Shown: positions 1 through 8,395, numbered from the stretch's first letter. The stretch: DNA of 22,280 nucleotides from PBB1 sp046154125 (GCA_046154125.1 JBJXEJ010000046.1:1-22280); one strand, 5' to 3'. Translations and numbers: made by a program. Notes: generated by a model from the letters alone, not told the origin.

Positions 1-2
1 AC

Positions 3-821
3 ATCAGCATGATCCGCTCGGGCGAGTTGAGCGGCCAGATCTCGACAGTGATGGAACGCCTGGTCGAGCACATGGAACGGCTGCGCGCGCTGCGCGAGAA
101 CGTCATCTCGGCGTCCATCTACCCGGCGATCCTGCTCGGCGTGGCCGTCCTGTCGATGATCGGAATGCTGGGCTTCGTCGTGCCGCAATTCGAAAAACTG
201 TTCGTCGACATGGGTGACGCGCTGCCGATGCCGACCCGTCTGGTCATGGGCCTCGGGCGCGGGTTCTCCGAGTACGGCGTCATCGGTGCATTGCTGCTGT
301 TTGCAACGATCTACGCGGCAGCCCGCTGGCTGCGTTCGCCGTCGGGACGGCAGTGGTGGCAATCGTCCGTGCTTCGGCTGCCGATCCTCGGGCCACTGCT
401 GGTCAAGTACGAATTGACGCTGTTTTCGCGCTCGCTGGGAACCCTTCTGGGAAATGGGGTTCCGATGGTGGCGGCGCTGAACATCGCGACCGAAACTGTC
501 AGCAACATGGTGCTCAAGAACGCGCTGTCCCGCGTCACGCCACTGGTCAAGAGCGGAACCCGGGTGTTCGATGCGATGTCGGCGACGCAGGTGTTCGAGC
601 CGTTGGCGATCAACCTGATGCGCGTCGGCGAGGAAACCGGGCGCATGGGCACGATGATGATCGAGCTGGCCAACATCCTGAATCGCGACGTCGAGACCGG
701 CATCAAGCGCGGGCTGACACTGATCGAGCCTGCGCTGATCGTCGTGCTGGGCCTGTTGATCGGCGCGATCATCGTGTCGATACTGCTCGGCATCTTGTCC
801 ATCAACGATCTGGCTGTCTGA
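3..821 (+). CDS. gspF: T2SS inner-membrane platform protein GspF (5' end missing)
   Basis: GspF is the polytopic inner-membrane protein at the centre of the T2SS assembly platform; it contacts the GspE ATPase and helps insert pseudopilins. About the last 270 residues of a roughly 400-residue family are present, and the frame is open to the left edge, so the first ATG (position 9) is internal. Visible parts are the end of the first T2SSF domain (MIRSGELSGQ), a membrane segment near residues 36-58, a second near 90-108, the second T2SSF repeat (LFSRSLGTLLGNGVPM to VGEETGRMG), and a last hydrophobic helix near 237-265. The protein ends INDLAV, usual for this family. The stop overlaps the possible upstream ATG of gspG by one base (TGATG). 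The PilC proteins of type IV pili are homologous, but the following pseudopilin set makes GspF secure. Confidence 0.95.
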   Translation: MSMIRSGELSGQISTVMERLVEHMERLRALRENVISASIYPAILLGVAVLSMIGMLGFVVPQFEKLFVDMGDALPMPTRLVMGLGRGFSEYGVIGALLLFATIYAAARWLRSPSGRQWWQSSVLRLPILGPLLVKYELTLFSRSLGTLLGNGVPMVAALNIATETVSNMVLKNALSRVTPLVKSGTRVFDAMSATQVFEPLAINLMRVGEETGRMGTMMIELANILNRDVETGIKRGLTLIEPALIVVLGLLIGAIIVSILLGILSINDLAV

Positions 822-832
822 TGCATTTCAAC

Positions 833-837
833 AAGGA
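833..837 (+). promoter_or_regulatory. Ribosome binding site of gspG
   Basis: AAGGA lies 7 bases before the ATG at 845. It favours that codon over the in-frame ATG at 821, which overlaps the gspF stop and would give a leader eight residues longer. Both starts give the same mature pseudopilin. Confidence 0.6.
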
Positions 838-844
838 TTTCTCC

Positions 845-1285
845 ATGGCTTGTCCGTCACAACTCACGCCCAACCGCACCGCTGCGCGCGGATTCACCCT
901 GATCGAGTTGCTGGTGGTTCTGGCAATCCTGACCTTGCTGATCGGCCTTGTCGGTCCGCGCGTGCTGGGTCAGCTCGGTGGAGCGAAATCGAAGACAGCG
1001 GCGGTGCAGATCGCCGACCTCGAGAAGACGCTCGAGTTGTACAAGCTCGACGTCGGCCGCTTTCCGACCACCGAGGAAGGCCTCGACGCATTGATCAAGC
1101 GTCCCGCCTCGGCAACCGGCTGGGCCGGCCCGTACCTGAAGGGCGGCGCGGTCCCGATGGATCCGTGGAACAAGCCGTACCGATATGCCGCGACGGGTGA
1201 CAGCCAGATCGAGATCGTGTCGTTCGGCGCCGATGGCGCCGCCGGCGGCGAGGGCGAGAACGCCGACGTGCGCAACGCGAAGTAA
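845..1285 (+). CDS. gspG: T2SS major pseudopilin GspG
   Basis: This is the major subunit of the T2SS pseudopilus, the periplasmic piston that pushes folded substrates through the secretin. The 146-residue protein has a 16-residue basic leader ending in Gly, then FTLIELLVVLAIL, the type III (prepilin) signal cut by the GspO/PilD peptidase, with Glu at mature position 5. The C-terminal half carries family hallmarks: GRFPTTEEGLDAL (71-83), GWAGPYLK (92-99), DPWNKPYRY (106-114) and a Gly/Asp-rich loop GADGAAGGEGENADV (128-142), which corresponds to the calcium-binding loop of known GspG proteins. The start at 845 is chosen for its ribosome binding site; an ATG at 821 is the alternative. It lies between gspF and gspH in the operon. 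Identification is certain. Confidence 0.97.
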   Translation: MACPSQLTPNRTAARGFTLIELLVVLAILTLLIGLVGPRVLGQLGGAKSKTAAVQIADLEKTLELYKLDVGRFPTTEEGLDALIKRPASATGWAGPYLKGGAVPMDPWNKPYRYAATGDSQIEIVSFGADGAAGGEGENADVRNAK

Positions 1286-1312
1286 GAGTCGACTTGATCG
1301 CCCGGGGCCGTT

Positions 1313-1762
1313 GTGCGAAGTGAACGCGGCTTCACGCTGGTCGAGTTGCTGGTGGTGTTTGCCATCTCCGCGCTGCTGATCGGACTGGTACCCACCGCCT
1401 TCGACCGCCTGCGCGAGTCGGTCCAGTACCGAGATGCGCTGCGTTCGCTGATGAGCGATCTTCGTCAGGCTCACTACCGAGCGACCTCACAGGGTATCGA
1501 GGTCAGCTTCAAGGTCGACCTCTCCCGGGGCCTTTACGGCCTTGAGGGAGCGACACCTCGTGCGCTGCCCGCGCCGCTGAAATTCCGAGTCACGGTGGCC
1601 AGCATCGAGCTTGCGCCGCAAGATGTCGCATCGATCCGCTTCCTGCCCGAGGGCGGTGCAACCGGAGGCAGTATCGACATCCTGCGGCCAGCCGGCAACG
1701 GTGCCCGCGTTCAGGTCGATTGGCTCTCTGGAGGGACCCGCTTGCTCGGTCTGCCTCAATGA
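1313..1762 (+). CDS. gspH: T2SS minor pseudopilin GspH
   Basis: GspH is a minor pseudopilin near the tip of the pseudopilus. The 149-residue product has a very short leader (MRSER), Gly6, then FTLVELLVVFAISALLIGLV, with Glu at mature +5 and the hydrophobic assembly helix. Beyond the helix (for example RDALRSLMSDLRQAHYRA) the sequence resembles the GspH/FimT family (two-sheet pseudopilin fold), and the length is normal. Translation starts at GTG, preceded by a G-rich stretch (GGGG, 5 bases upstream) that may act as a weak ribosome binding site. The 27-base gap to gspG is one of the few true gaps in the operon. The last bases overlap the gspI start (ATGA). Assignment to H rather than I or J rests on order and length as well as motif. 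Confidence 0.9.
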   Translation: MRSERGFTLVELLVVFAISALLIGLVPTAFDRLRESVQYRDALRSLMSDLRQAHYRATSQGIEVSFKVDLSRGLYGLEGATPRALPAPLKFRVTVASIELAPQDVASIRFLPEGGATGGSIDILRPAGNGARVQVDWLSGGTRLLGLPQ

Positions 1763-2160
1763 GATGCGCGACTCAGCGCGGCTTTTCACTGCTGGAACTG
1801 CTGGTCGCTTTTTCGATCCTCGCGATGTCGCTCGGTGCCCTGTATCGGGCCAGCGGCGGCAATGTACGAAACCTGCAGCAAAGCGAGCAATACCAGCGCG
1901 CCACCGCCCTGGCCGAATCGCTGCTTTGCCTGCGGGACACCGTGCCCCCGGCGGGCTGGGATCAGGCCGGCACCTCCGCCGGATACGACTGGCGTGTCCG
2001 CAGCAGCCCTCATCCGACGCAGGTCACGGACCTTCGCGCACCCAAGCTGCATGAAGTGCTGGTCACGATCTCATGGGGCAGCGGGACCACCGCGCATCAG
2101 TTCGAGGTGGTGACCCTGCTACCGGAGCAGCAACCCATGGAACCGAACGGGCAGCCATGA
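1759..2160 (+). CDS. gspI: T2SS minor pseudopilin GspI
   Basis: GspI is thought to nucleate the I-J-K tip complex that primes pseudopilus assembly. The 133-residue protein starts at the ATG inside the ATGA overlap with gspH; a longer frame reaching back to 1720 only adds residues antagonistic to the leader rule. The leader MRCATQRG is followed by FSLLELLVAFSILAMSLGAL, a prepilin peptidase site with Glu at +5. The region after the helix (AESLLCLRDTVPPAGWDQAG) matches the GspI pattern, in which an ALAES-like stretch is typical, and the C-terminal part has the alternating beta pattern expected (HEVLVTISW). It overlaps gspJ by ATGA, so translation is probably coupled. Confidence 0.92.
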   Translation: MRCATQRGFSLLELLVAFSILAMSLGALYRASGGNVRNLQQSEQYQRATALAESLLCLRDTVPPAGWDQAGTSAGYDWRVRSSPHPTQVTDLRAPKLHEVLVTISWGSGTTAHQFEVVTLLPEQQPMEPNGQP

Positions 2161-2840
2161 TGAGGTCGCGCCCGAGTTCGGCAAGAGGATGGCGCAAGCA
2201 CTTCGGATTCACGCTGGTGGAAATCCTGGTCGTGATTTCGCTGCTGTCTGTCGTGATGCTTGCGCTGGGCGCGGCATTTCGAACCTTCGCCCAGACCGAA
2301 GTCCGCCTCGACCGCCGACTGGAAGTGACTGACGAGTTTCGGGTCGCCACGGGCTTCATCCGCACTGCGCTGGGCCGAATATCCGTCCGCAAACCGGAAC
2401 CGGCCTTGCCCTCCCACGATCGGAAGATCGTGATCGATGCGGATGCTCGGTCTCTGGCCTGGATCGGTGTGATGCCTGCAAGATATGGTGCGGGTGGCCT
2501 GAATTACTTCAGGCTGGCAGTAGAAAACATACAAAACGAGAATAGCCTGGTGATCAGATACCAACCATGCCTTGATTCAGCGGTTTTTCCAAACTGGGCG
2601 GAATCTGAATTCAGGGTGCTTGCCTCGGATATCACCCGCTTCGAGATCAGATACCAGGACAATCATCTGTCACCGAGCGCCTGGTCTGCGAACTGGGAAC
2701 GAGGAGACCGACCACCCGACCGAGTCCAGATCCTCATTCAGCGAGCCGGGATCGATTGGCCGGACATCGTGGTTGCTCCGCGCACGCTCCCTGGTACGGG
2801 AGATCGATCCAGCGGATTCGTCGTCGGAGGAGCGAGGTGA
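2157..2840 (+). CDS. gspJ: T2SS minor pseudopilin GspJ
   Basis: GspJ is a minor pseudopilin of the tip complex with GspI and GspK. The chosen start is the first of two adjacent ATGs, inside the ATGA overlap with gspI, giving 227 residues, the usual GspJ size. A 17-residue basic leader ends at Gly17, followed by FTLVEILVVISLLSVVMLAL, with Glu at mature +5. The helix continues into FRTFAQTEVRLDRRLEVTDEF, and the body is beta-rich (FRLAVENIQ, LVIRYQPC, FEIRYQDN). The end overlaps the gspK start as GTGA. The stretch around 2480-2590 is visibly richer in A/T than the rest of the operon. Confidence 0.92.
   Translation: MMRSRPSSARGWRKHFGFTLVEILVVISLLSVVMLALGAAFRTFAQTEVRLDRRLEVTDEFRVATGFIRTALGRISVRKPEPALPSHDRKIVIDADARSLAWIGVMPARYGAGGLNYFRLAVENIQNENSLVIRYQPCLDSAVFPNWAESEFRVLASDITRFEIRYQDNHLSPSAWSANWERGDRPPDRVQILIQRAGIDWPDIVVAPRTLPGTGDRSSGFVVGGAR
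2826..2831 (+). promoter_or_regulatory. Ribosome binding site of gspK
   Basis: GGAGGA, inside the end of gspJ, lies 5 bases before the GTG at 2837. It decides the GTG start for gspK over codons further upstream in the same frame. Confidence 0.65.
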
Positions 2841-3703
2841 GCGGGTTCCTGACCAGACGTGTCCGTCACCGCGGCGTGGCGCTGGTGGCCGTACTTTGGA
2901 TGGTTGCGGCACTGAGCATCATGGTGGTCGGCATGTCCTACGGCGTGCGCGGCGAGACCCGCAAGGCGTCCTTGACGCGACAAGGCATCGCGCTGGGAGG
3001 CCTCGGAAACGCCGCCATCAATCTGGTCCTCCAGGAAATGCTGTCGTCGACTGAGCGAACAACGCGCCTTTCATACAAAGATGTGACATACCAAAATCAG
3101 TTGATACGGGTTGAAATATTACCCATTAACGGCCTTATTGATATCAACAATGCATCTGAATCCCTTCTGACAAAACTCATTTCCATTCAAGGTGACCTCG
3201 ATCGCGAACGGGCGACCAATCTCGCTCGAAAGACCATCGACATACGCTCTCAAAAAAATCCGGCCGGACAAGGCCGGGGATTCGAATCAGTTGAAGACTG
3301 GCTCACGGTACCCGGTATCGACTACACGCTGTACGCTAGAATGAAGGGTTTGGTGAGCGCAGACTTGTTCGGAGTTGGGTCGGGTCGTGTCAACCCTCTT
3401 GCTGCACCCCAAGAAGTCCTGACTGTCCTGACCGGAGGCAATGTCGAACAAGCTTCGAAGATCGCTTCCGAACGAGACTCCGACCGCACTGGCATCGACA
3501 CCACGATGCTCGATGCCAGCGATGTGGAGACCGTCCCGACCAACCGCTTCCGCATCTCCGCTCGCGTAACTGCATCGACTGACACACAACTGTGGATTAC
3601 GCAAACTGTCGACATCACTGCGACCAAGCGCGACGGCCTGCCCTGGCGCATCTTCCATGTTGAGCGCCGCCTCGTGTCTGCACGGCCCGAACGCTTGAGC
3701 TGA
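2837..3703 (+). CDS. gspK: T2SS minor pseudopilin GspK
   Basis: GspK is the large minor pseudopilin that caps the pseudopilus tip. The 288-residue protein starts at GTG in a GTGA overlap with gspJ and behind a strong GGAGGA. The leader ends RHRG (Gly13), followed by VALVAVLWMVAALSIMVVGM; mature position 5 is Ala rather than Glu, a known hallmark of GspK that allows it to sit at the tip. The globular part has the family motifs LPINGLIDINNAS (near 94-106), FESVEDWLTVPGID and GRVNPLAAPQEVL, the helical insert region of T2SK proteins. Length is a little below the 300-330 usual for the family. The segment 3050-3290 is markedly A/T-rich against its neighbours. Confidence 0.93.
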   Translation: MSGFLTRRVRHRGVALVAVLWMVAALSIMVVGMSYGVRGETRKASLTRQGIALGGLGNAAINLVLQEMLSSTERTTRLSYKDVTYQNQLIRVEILPINGLIDINNASESLLTKLISIQGDLDRERATNLARKTIDIRSQKNPAGQGRGFESVEDWLTVPGIDYTLYARMKGLVSADLFGVGSGRVNPLAAPQEVLTVLTGGNVEQASKIASERDSDRTGIDTTMLDASDVETVPTNRFRISARVTASTDTQLWITQTVDITATKRDGLPWRIFHVERRLVSARPERLS

Positions 3704-3714
3704 CCTCACTGCCC

Positions 3715-4851
3715 ATGCCTGCGACATTGCCCCTCCCCCAACCTGCGCAATCGGAAGTTTCCAGTCTCTGGGCACGGCTCGCCAGCCACGTGGGCAGGCG
3801 CTACCGCGCGCCATTGCTCGATGGCCTGACGCCGCCCTTGCCAGTGCGCCTTCTGCTGGCCGACGGCTCTGAAGGCACATGGCGCCAGGATGAGCCACTG
3901 CAGCCCCGGGCAGCGTCCGAGCGCGAGGCTCCCGGAACTGCAGCACACCTCACCGCGATCGAGTATCCGGAAGACCGCTTGCTGAGGCGTCAACTCGTGC
4001 TTCCGGACATGACTGCTGCGGAGGCCGCGCAAGCGGCTGAGCTGGACGCGGTGACATCCAGCCCGTTCAGGTCGGACGATCTCGTCTGGGGTCATCGGTG
4101 CGAGCGATTGCCAACGGGAAAGCTGCAGGTGGAGATCGTCTTGGCGTCGCGCAAGCAGGTGCAGCAGTACCTTGATCTGTCGGAGGTTCGATTGGCCGGG
4201 CCGAAGCCCCTTGAGGCATGGGTCGAGGTATGGGCGTGGAACGGCAGTGCCGAGCCGGTGGTGATCCGCGGATTCGGCGAAAGCCGGAGAACTCGCCGCC
4301 AGGCACGTCAACGATGGTTGCTGAGCGGCCTGCTGTTTCTGCTGTGGGGCTTGCTGATGGCCATTGCGATTACCCCGACTGCACAACTTCGCCTGCAAGC
4401 CATCAAGGCCGTTGCGGCGTTCGACACTCTTCACCAAAGAACTTCCGCTCTGGTTCTCAAACGCGAGTCCTTGTCACAGACCGCCGATCAACTCACGGCG
4501 ACAGACGAGATCCTTTCGGAGCGAGTGCGAACGGTCGAGGCCTTGGGTTTGCTGACGCGAGCCATCCCCGACGACACGTCGCTGCTCACCCTGCAGATCC
4601 AGGGATCGAAGGTCCGCCTTACCGGACAGACGTCCAACACGGCCGATCTGATGCAAAAGCTGGGCGGATACCCCGGCATCCGGGATGTCAAGGCACCGTC
4701 TGCCGCCACTCGCCCACTGGGAACCAGCAAGGAGAACTTCTCGATCGAGCTAGAGCTGGCCCCGGATGCGTTTCGAGTCGCCGATCCAGTCCGCGCGGCA
4801 TCAGCCGCAGCAGGTGCGAGTTCGCCAGCGCACAAGGCGTCGTCGCCATGA
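3715..4851 (+). CDS. gspL: T2SS assembly-platform protein GspL (PilN-like domain)
   Basis: GspL links the cytoplasmic GspE ATPase to the inner-membrane platform and partners GspM. The 378-residue protein has a cytoplasmic N-terminal part (1-200) related to the actin-like GspL/PilM fold, with RRQLVLPDMTAAEAAQAAEL and TSSPFRSDDLVWGHR as typical stretches. One membrane helix follows near 201-219 behind a very basic RRTRRQARQR. The periplasmic part begins with a coiled region and ends in a ferredoxin-like PilN/Fim domain (LLTLQIQGSKVRLTGQTSN, 290-308). The tail is Ala/Ser-rich. The start is the ATG 12 bases after gspK; no strong ribosome binding site is seen. The divergent sequence is usual for GspL, and position between K and M supports the call. 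Confidence 0.87.
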   Translation: MPATLPLPQPAQSEVSSLWARLASHVGRRYRAPLLDGLTPPLPVRLLLADGSEGTWRQDEPLQPRAASEREAPGTAAHLTAIEYPEDRLLRRQLVLPDMTAAEAAQAAELDAVTSSPFRSDDLVWGHRCERLPTGKLQVEIVLASRKQVQQYLDLSEVRLAGPKPLEAWVEVWAWNGSAEPVVIRGFGESRRTRRQARQRWLLSGLLFLLWGLLMAIAITPTAQLRLQAIKAVAAFDTLHQRTSALVLKRESLSQTADQLTATDEILSERVRTVEALGLLTRAIPDDTSLLTLQIQGSKVRLTGQTSNTADLMQKLGGYPGIRDVKAPSAATRPLGTSKENFSIELELAPDAFRVADPVRAASAAAGASSPAHKASSP

Positions 4852-5402
4852 GGGCCGTGTTTCACGGACAGCGCGTTCCGCTGGCCATTCCGGCATTCGT
4901 GCTTCTGATCCTTTTCTCGGCGCTCGGTCTGAACTACGTCAGGATCAAGCACGACTGGGCCACCGAGCGACTCCTTGAGCTCGACCAACGTCACGCTCGC
5001 CTGGCGGGCCTGGAAGCGAGTCGCGTCGAACTGGACAAAGCCGAATCGGTGGCTCGCGGGGCGCTTGCCGCCATCGTGTATCCCGCCAGTCAGGATGTCA
5101 GCCAGGCCGGCAACGAGGCGCAAAGAACGGTCCGGGAAGTGTTCACCAAAGCGGGCTTGCAAGTGGTAAGCAGCCAGGTGCTCGCGCCCAAAGTTGAGCC
5201 CCTGTTCGATCGAATTCCCGTTGCAGTTCGCCTTGAGGGTGACCTCGTGGCAGTCCAGGGATCGCTCACGGAACTCGCGCAACTTTCGCCCAGGGTTCTG
5301 GTTGAAGGCATCACGGTGCAAACCATTGGCGTCGTCAAGGCGGAGACCCCCCAGCGCCTGGCGATTCAGTTGAGTCTTTCCGTGTTGCGGGCTCGTCAAT
5401 GA
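4848..5402 (+). CDS. gspM: T2SS assembly-platform protein GspM
   Basis: GspM is a bitopic inner-membrane protein that stabilises GspL and anchors the platform. The 184-residue product starts in an ATGA overlap with gspL. It has a short cytoplasmic tail, one membrane helix near 11-28 (PLAIPAFVLLILFSALGL), a charged helical/coiled segment (about 33-75) and a periplasmic ferredoxin-like domain (about 98-183; VREVFTKAGLQVVSSQVL, IPVAVRLEGDLVAVQGSL). This resembles the shorter GspM subtype (T2SSM_b) found with xps-type operons rather than the classical PulM type. The frame is open well upstream of 4848, but that part overlaps gspL in another frame and is discarded. Confidence 0.85.
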   Translation: MRAVFHGQRVPLAIPAFVLLILFSALGLNYVRIKHDWATERLLELDQRHARLAGLEASRVELDKAESVARGALAAIVYPASQDVSQAGNEAQRTVREVFTKAGLQVVSSQVLAPKVEPLFDRIPVAVRLEGDLVAVQGSLTELAQLSPRVLVEGITVQTIGVVKAETPQRLAIQLSLSVLRARQ

Positions 5403-6067
5403 AACGCTACGCGACTCATGCCCTTGTCGTACTCGACGTAGCGCTGCTTGGCGCGCTTGCCTGGCTTTGGTTCGACCCGAACGGACAACTGCGTGGCGTC
5501 GAATGGACGCCACCAGTTGCCATCCGGCCAGACCTCTCGGGTGCGTCCCGCTTGCCATCGGAAACAACCAAGACGAGCATGGCGTTGGTGCTCGACACGT
5601 TGGAGCGCCCGCTGTTTTCCCCCAGCCGACGGCCCGCGCCGCCGATCGTTACCGCGTCGGCCGCCCCAGAACCACCGCCAGACCCGCTTGCGAATGTCTT
5701 GATTCAAGGTATTTTCTCTGGCGACGGAGTGGGAGGCATCATGGCAAGGGTCGATGGTGTTCCTCGGCGCATCTCGATCAATGAGACCATCGGCAGCTGG
5801 ATGTTGAAGGGCATCGACGAACGCAACGTGACCTTCGTTCGAAAGGACGAGACTCGCGTTGTGCAATTGCAGAGGGCGAAGGAAGCTCCGCCGCCGGCGC
5901 TCAATACCGCAAGCCCAGCGCCCGGTCCACAGCCAGCAGGCCCGCAAGCCATGGCCGCAGGCAACGCGGCGGCGCAGGCAGCACAAGAGTCGGTCCGCGA
6001 CCGCTACAGGCGGCGCAACGAAGCCCGCGCCAAAGCGGGGATGCCTCCCGTCTCCCTACCTGAATGA
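5399..6067 (+). CDS. gspN: T2SS GspC-like HR-domain protein (XpsN/GspN position)
   Basis: A bitopic inner-membrane protein that most likely joins the platform to the secretin, the role of GspC in classical systems and of XpsN in Xanthomonas. The 222-residue sequence has a membrane helix near 8-24 (ALVVLDVALLGALAWLW), a linker with PLFSPSRRPAPP typical of the family (70-82), and a small beta domain at about 96-158 (LIQGIFSGDG, ARVDGVPRRISINETIG, RNVTFVRKDETRVVQL) matching the homology region (HR) of GspC. It lacks a PDZ domain and ends in a Pro/Ala-rich tail with a basic RYRRRNEARAKAG. It starts in an ATGA overlap with gspM and overlaps gspD the same way. The M-N-D position supports the xps-type assignment; the symbol is by position. 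Confidence 0.8.
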   Translation: MKRYATHALVVLDVALLGALAWLWFDPNGQLRGVEWTPPVAIRPDLSGASRLPSETTKTSMALVLDTLERPLFSPSRRPAPPIVTASAAPEPPPDPLANVLIQGIFSGDGVGGIMARVDGVPRRISINETIGSWMLKGIDERNVTFVRKDETRVVQLQRAKEAPPPALNTASPAPGPQPAGPQAMAAGNAAAQAAQESVRDRYRRRNEARAKAGMPPVSLPE

Positions 6068-8340
6068 CAGCAAACATGTTCAACCATCGCCACGTCTTCA
6101 TTGCTGTCGCATTGATTGCAAGCCAGGTTTCCTGCGCTACGGCCGACGGCGTCCAGCAGCCGAGCAAAGCATCGGCTCCGGGCACCTCGGCGCCGGCATA
6201 TGCATCGACAGATGCCCCGCTCGAAGCCGCTACCGCTCCGGCACGCGCTTCGCTCGGCGATTCCAAGGCGGAGACCTCCGAGGCCCCGCCATCCTTGAAC
6301 AAGGAAGTCACCGTTAGAGGCACCGATCGGGTGATTGCCGCTCGTCCGGCCACGTCGGGTGTCGAGGGTCCGGCAAGCGCCTTCAAATTCGAGGAGACGC
6401 CGATCACGGATGTAGCGCACGTGATCCTCGGACAGATCATGAAAGTCGACTACGTGCTGCACAAACCGCTCAACGGCACCGTGACCCTGTCGACCAAAGG
6501 CAGCGTGTCTGCAGATCAGGCCGCGGCACTCCTAGAGGGTGCATTGCAGGCCAATGGCCTGCTGATGGCTCGCGATGGCCGGGGGGTCTACCATGTTGGG
6601 CGGGCAGAAGCGCTCAAGGGCATCGTCTCCGCCCCAAGACAAAGCGGAAACGGCACCTTGCCCCCAGGATATGGAGCGGTGATCGTGCCCCTGGAGAACA
6701 TTGGCGCGGCAGAAATGGCCACCATCCTGCGCCCCATGTTGCCACCGGAGGCTCTGGTGCGCGTCGACACGTTGCGTAACCTGCTGGTGCTGGTGGGAAC
6801 GAGAAACCAGGCAGAAGGTTGGCTTGACATCGTCTCGACCTTCGACATCGACTTGCTCAAGGGCATGTCGATCGGGGTGTTCCCCTTGAAGTACGCCTCC
6901 ATCAAGGATGTCGAGTCGGCGCTGCGAATGATCACTCCCGGCGCGGCGCAGGCACCCGGTGGCGCTGGCGGCCTGCCGGCGGCATCTCCTGCGTCCGGTA
7001 ACGCGCAAGCAGTCACGGTGGTCGAGACTCCCGCCTTGTTGGGAGGCGTTCGAATTCTGCCGATCGAGCGCATCAACAGCATCATCGCAGTCACCTCGAA
7101 GGCAGCGAAGCTCGAAGACGTCCGGCGCTGGATTGAACGGCTGGATCAGCCGACCAACAGTTCGGAGACACAGCTTTTCGTCTACCCGGTACAAAACGGA
7201 TCAGCGCAGCATCTCGCTGCGGTGCTGAACGGCATATTCGGCAACGACTCTCGCTCTTCACCTTCCGCCAATTCGACCACCGGCGTGGCGCCAGGGTTGA
7301 CGTCCGTCACGGCGAGTCAAGGGCAGCAGCAGGGATCAGGTTTTGGATATTCAGGCGCAGGTTCGGGCACGACGACCACGCCATCTCGTCAGGGCAGCAG
7401 CAACAGCGGCACCTCGCAGGCAGTGACTTCCGTGACGTTGGCACAAGGCACGCGGCTGATGGCCGATGAACTGAACAACGCCATCCTGATCTACGGAAAC
7501 CGAAGCGAATATACGAAGATCGAGGACACGCTGCGCAAGCTCGATGTGCCACCGACTCAGGTCTTGATCGAGGCAAGCATCATCGAAGTCACATTGAACG
7601 ACGACCTGAAATACGGCGTGCAATGGTTGTTCAACGACACATCTGGAAGCAACACCGGCACGGGTGTGCTCAGTACCGTCAATGGTGGCGTTCTGGGCGG
7701 GCCGCTGGCCGGCTTTTCATACTCGCTGCGCAACTCTGCCGGCAATGTGCGCGCGGTGCTGAATGCGCTTGCTGAAAAGTCACTCGTCAAGGTGATCTCC
7801 AGTCCTTCGCTGATGGTTCTCGACAACCACACCGCAGCCATCGCCGTGGGAAATCAACAACCCATCAAATCGGGAGAGACGATTGCCACTGGCGGCTTGT
7901 CCTCGACGTCGATTCAGTACAAGGACACTGGTGTGTCGCTCGCTGTCACGCCGTCCGTCAACGCAGGCAACATCGTGACGATGCAGATCAACCAGGGCGT
8001 GACGGATGTCGGTCAGATTGACCAGGCCACTGGACAACGAACTTTCTTGCAGCGGCGTATCGACAGCAAGGTGGCCATCCGTTCCGGCGAAACGATCGTG
8101 CTCGGTGGGCTGATCAGAGACAACACGACCACGGGGAAAAGTGGCATCCCATTGCTGCAGGACATCCCAGTACTGGGGAACCTGTTCGGCAGCAACAACA
8201 CCAACACGGCGCGTACCGAACTGCTCGTCGTGATCACCCCGCGGGTCGTCAGGTCGGATCAGGAAATACGCGATGTCAGCGGAGAGATGCGCACGCGCAT
8301 GAAAAGTTTCTCTGCTCCGGGAGCACCCCAGATCCCCTAA
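6064..8340 (+). CDS. gspD: T2SS outer-membrane secretin GspD
   Basis: GspD forms the multimeric outer-membrane channel through which folded proteins leave. The 758-residue protein has a signal peptide (hydrophobic 11-23, then SCAT), an Ala/Ser/Pro-rich linker to about 100, N0 (about 105-182, FKFEETPITDVAHVILGQ), N1 (203-265), N2 (270-365) and N3 (368-495) ring domains, and the secretin barrel core (498-730) with VLIEASIIEVTLNDDLKYGV, the central VISSPSLMVLDN and the closing VPxL-type motif IPLLQDIPVLGNLFGS (695-710) plus LLVVITPRVVR. N2 and N3 each carry a Gly/Ser/Ala/Thr-rich insert (293-315 and 395-455). Cys24 could be a lipidation site, but the preceding QVS is a poor lipobox. It starts in an ATGA overlap with gspN; an ATG at 6076 is an alternative. 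It is the last T2SS gene in the operon. Confidence 0.97.
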   Translation: MTANMFNHRHVFIAVALIASQVSCATADGVQQPSKASAPGTSAPAYASTDAPLEAATAPARASLGDSKAETSEAPPSLNKEVTVRGTDRVIAARPATSGVEGPASAFKFEETPITDVAHVILGQIMKVDYVLHKPLNGTVTLSTKGSVSADQAAALLEGALQANGLLMARDGRGVYHVGRAEALKGIVSAPRQSGNGTLPPGYGAVIVPLENIGAAEMATILRPMLPPEALVRVDTLRNLLVLVGTRNQAEGWLDIVSTFDIDLLKGMSIGVFPLKYASIKDVESALRMITPGAAQAPGGAGGLPAASPASGNAQAVTVVETPALLGGVRILPIERINSIIAVTSKAAKLEDVRRWIERLDQPTNSSETQLFVYPVQNGSAQHLAAVLNGIFGNDSRSSPSANSTTGVAPGLTSVTASQGQQQGSGFGYSGAGSGTTTTPSRQGSSNSGTSQAVTSVTLAQGTRLMADELNNAILIYGNRSEYTKIEDTLRKLDVPPTQVLIEASIIEVTLNDDLKYGVQWLFNDTSGSNTGTGVLSTVNGGVLGGPLAGFSYSLRNSAGNVRAVLNALAEKSLVKVISSPSLMVLDNHTAAIAVGNQQPIKSGETIATGGLSSTSIQYKDTGVSLAVTPSVNAGNIVTMQINQGVTDVGQIDQATGQRTFLQRRIDSKVAIRSGETIVLGGLIRDNTTTGKSGIPLLQDIPVLGNLFGSNNTNTARTELLVVITPRVVRSDQEIRDVSGEMRTRMKSFSAPGAPQIP

Positions 8341-8395
8341 GCAATTACAACTGCTCCCCGTAAATCAATCGCTTTAACTCCACCACTTTTTGCCC

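Noticed and set aside
353..844. Long 5' extension of the gspG frame
   Set aside because: It overlaps gspF in another frame and would bury the prepilin leader, which must be near the N-terminus.
4488..5567. 359-codon open frame on the - strand
   Set aside because: Opposite gspL, gspM and gspN, which form a continuous overlapping operon; the translation has shadow composition.
1..8340. Type IV pilus operon instead of T2SS
   Set aside because: The GspG calcium-loop motif, a GspK lacking Glu5, the HR-domain protein and the gene order fit a T2SS. No pilin, PilT or PilQ-specific AMIN domain is present.
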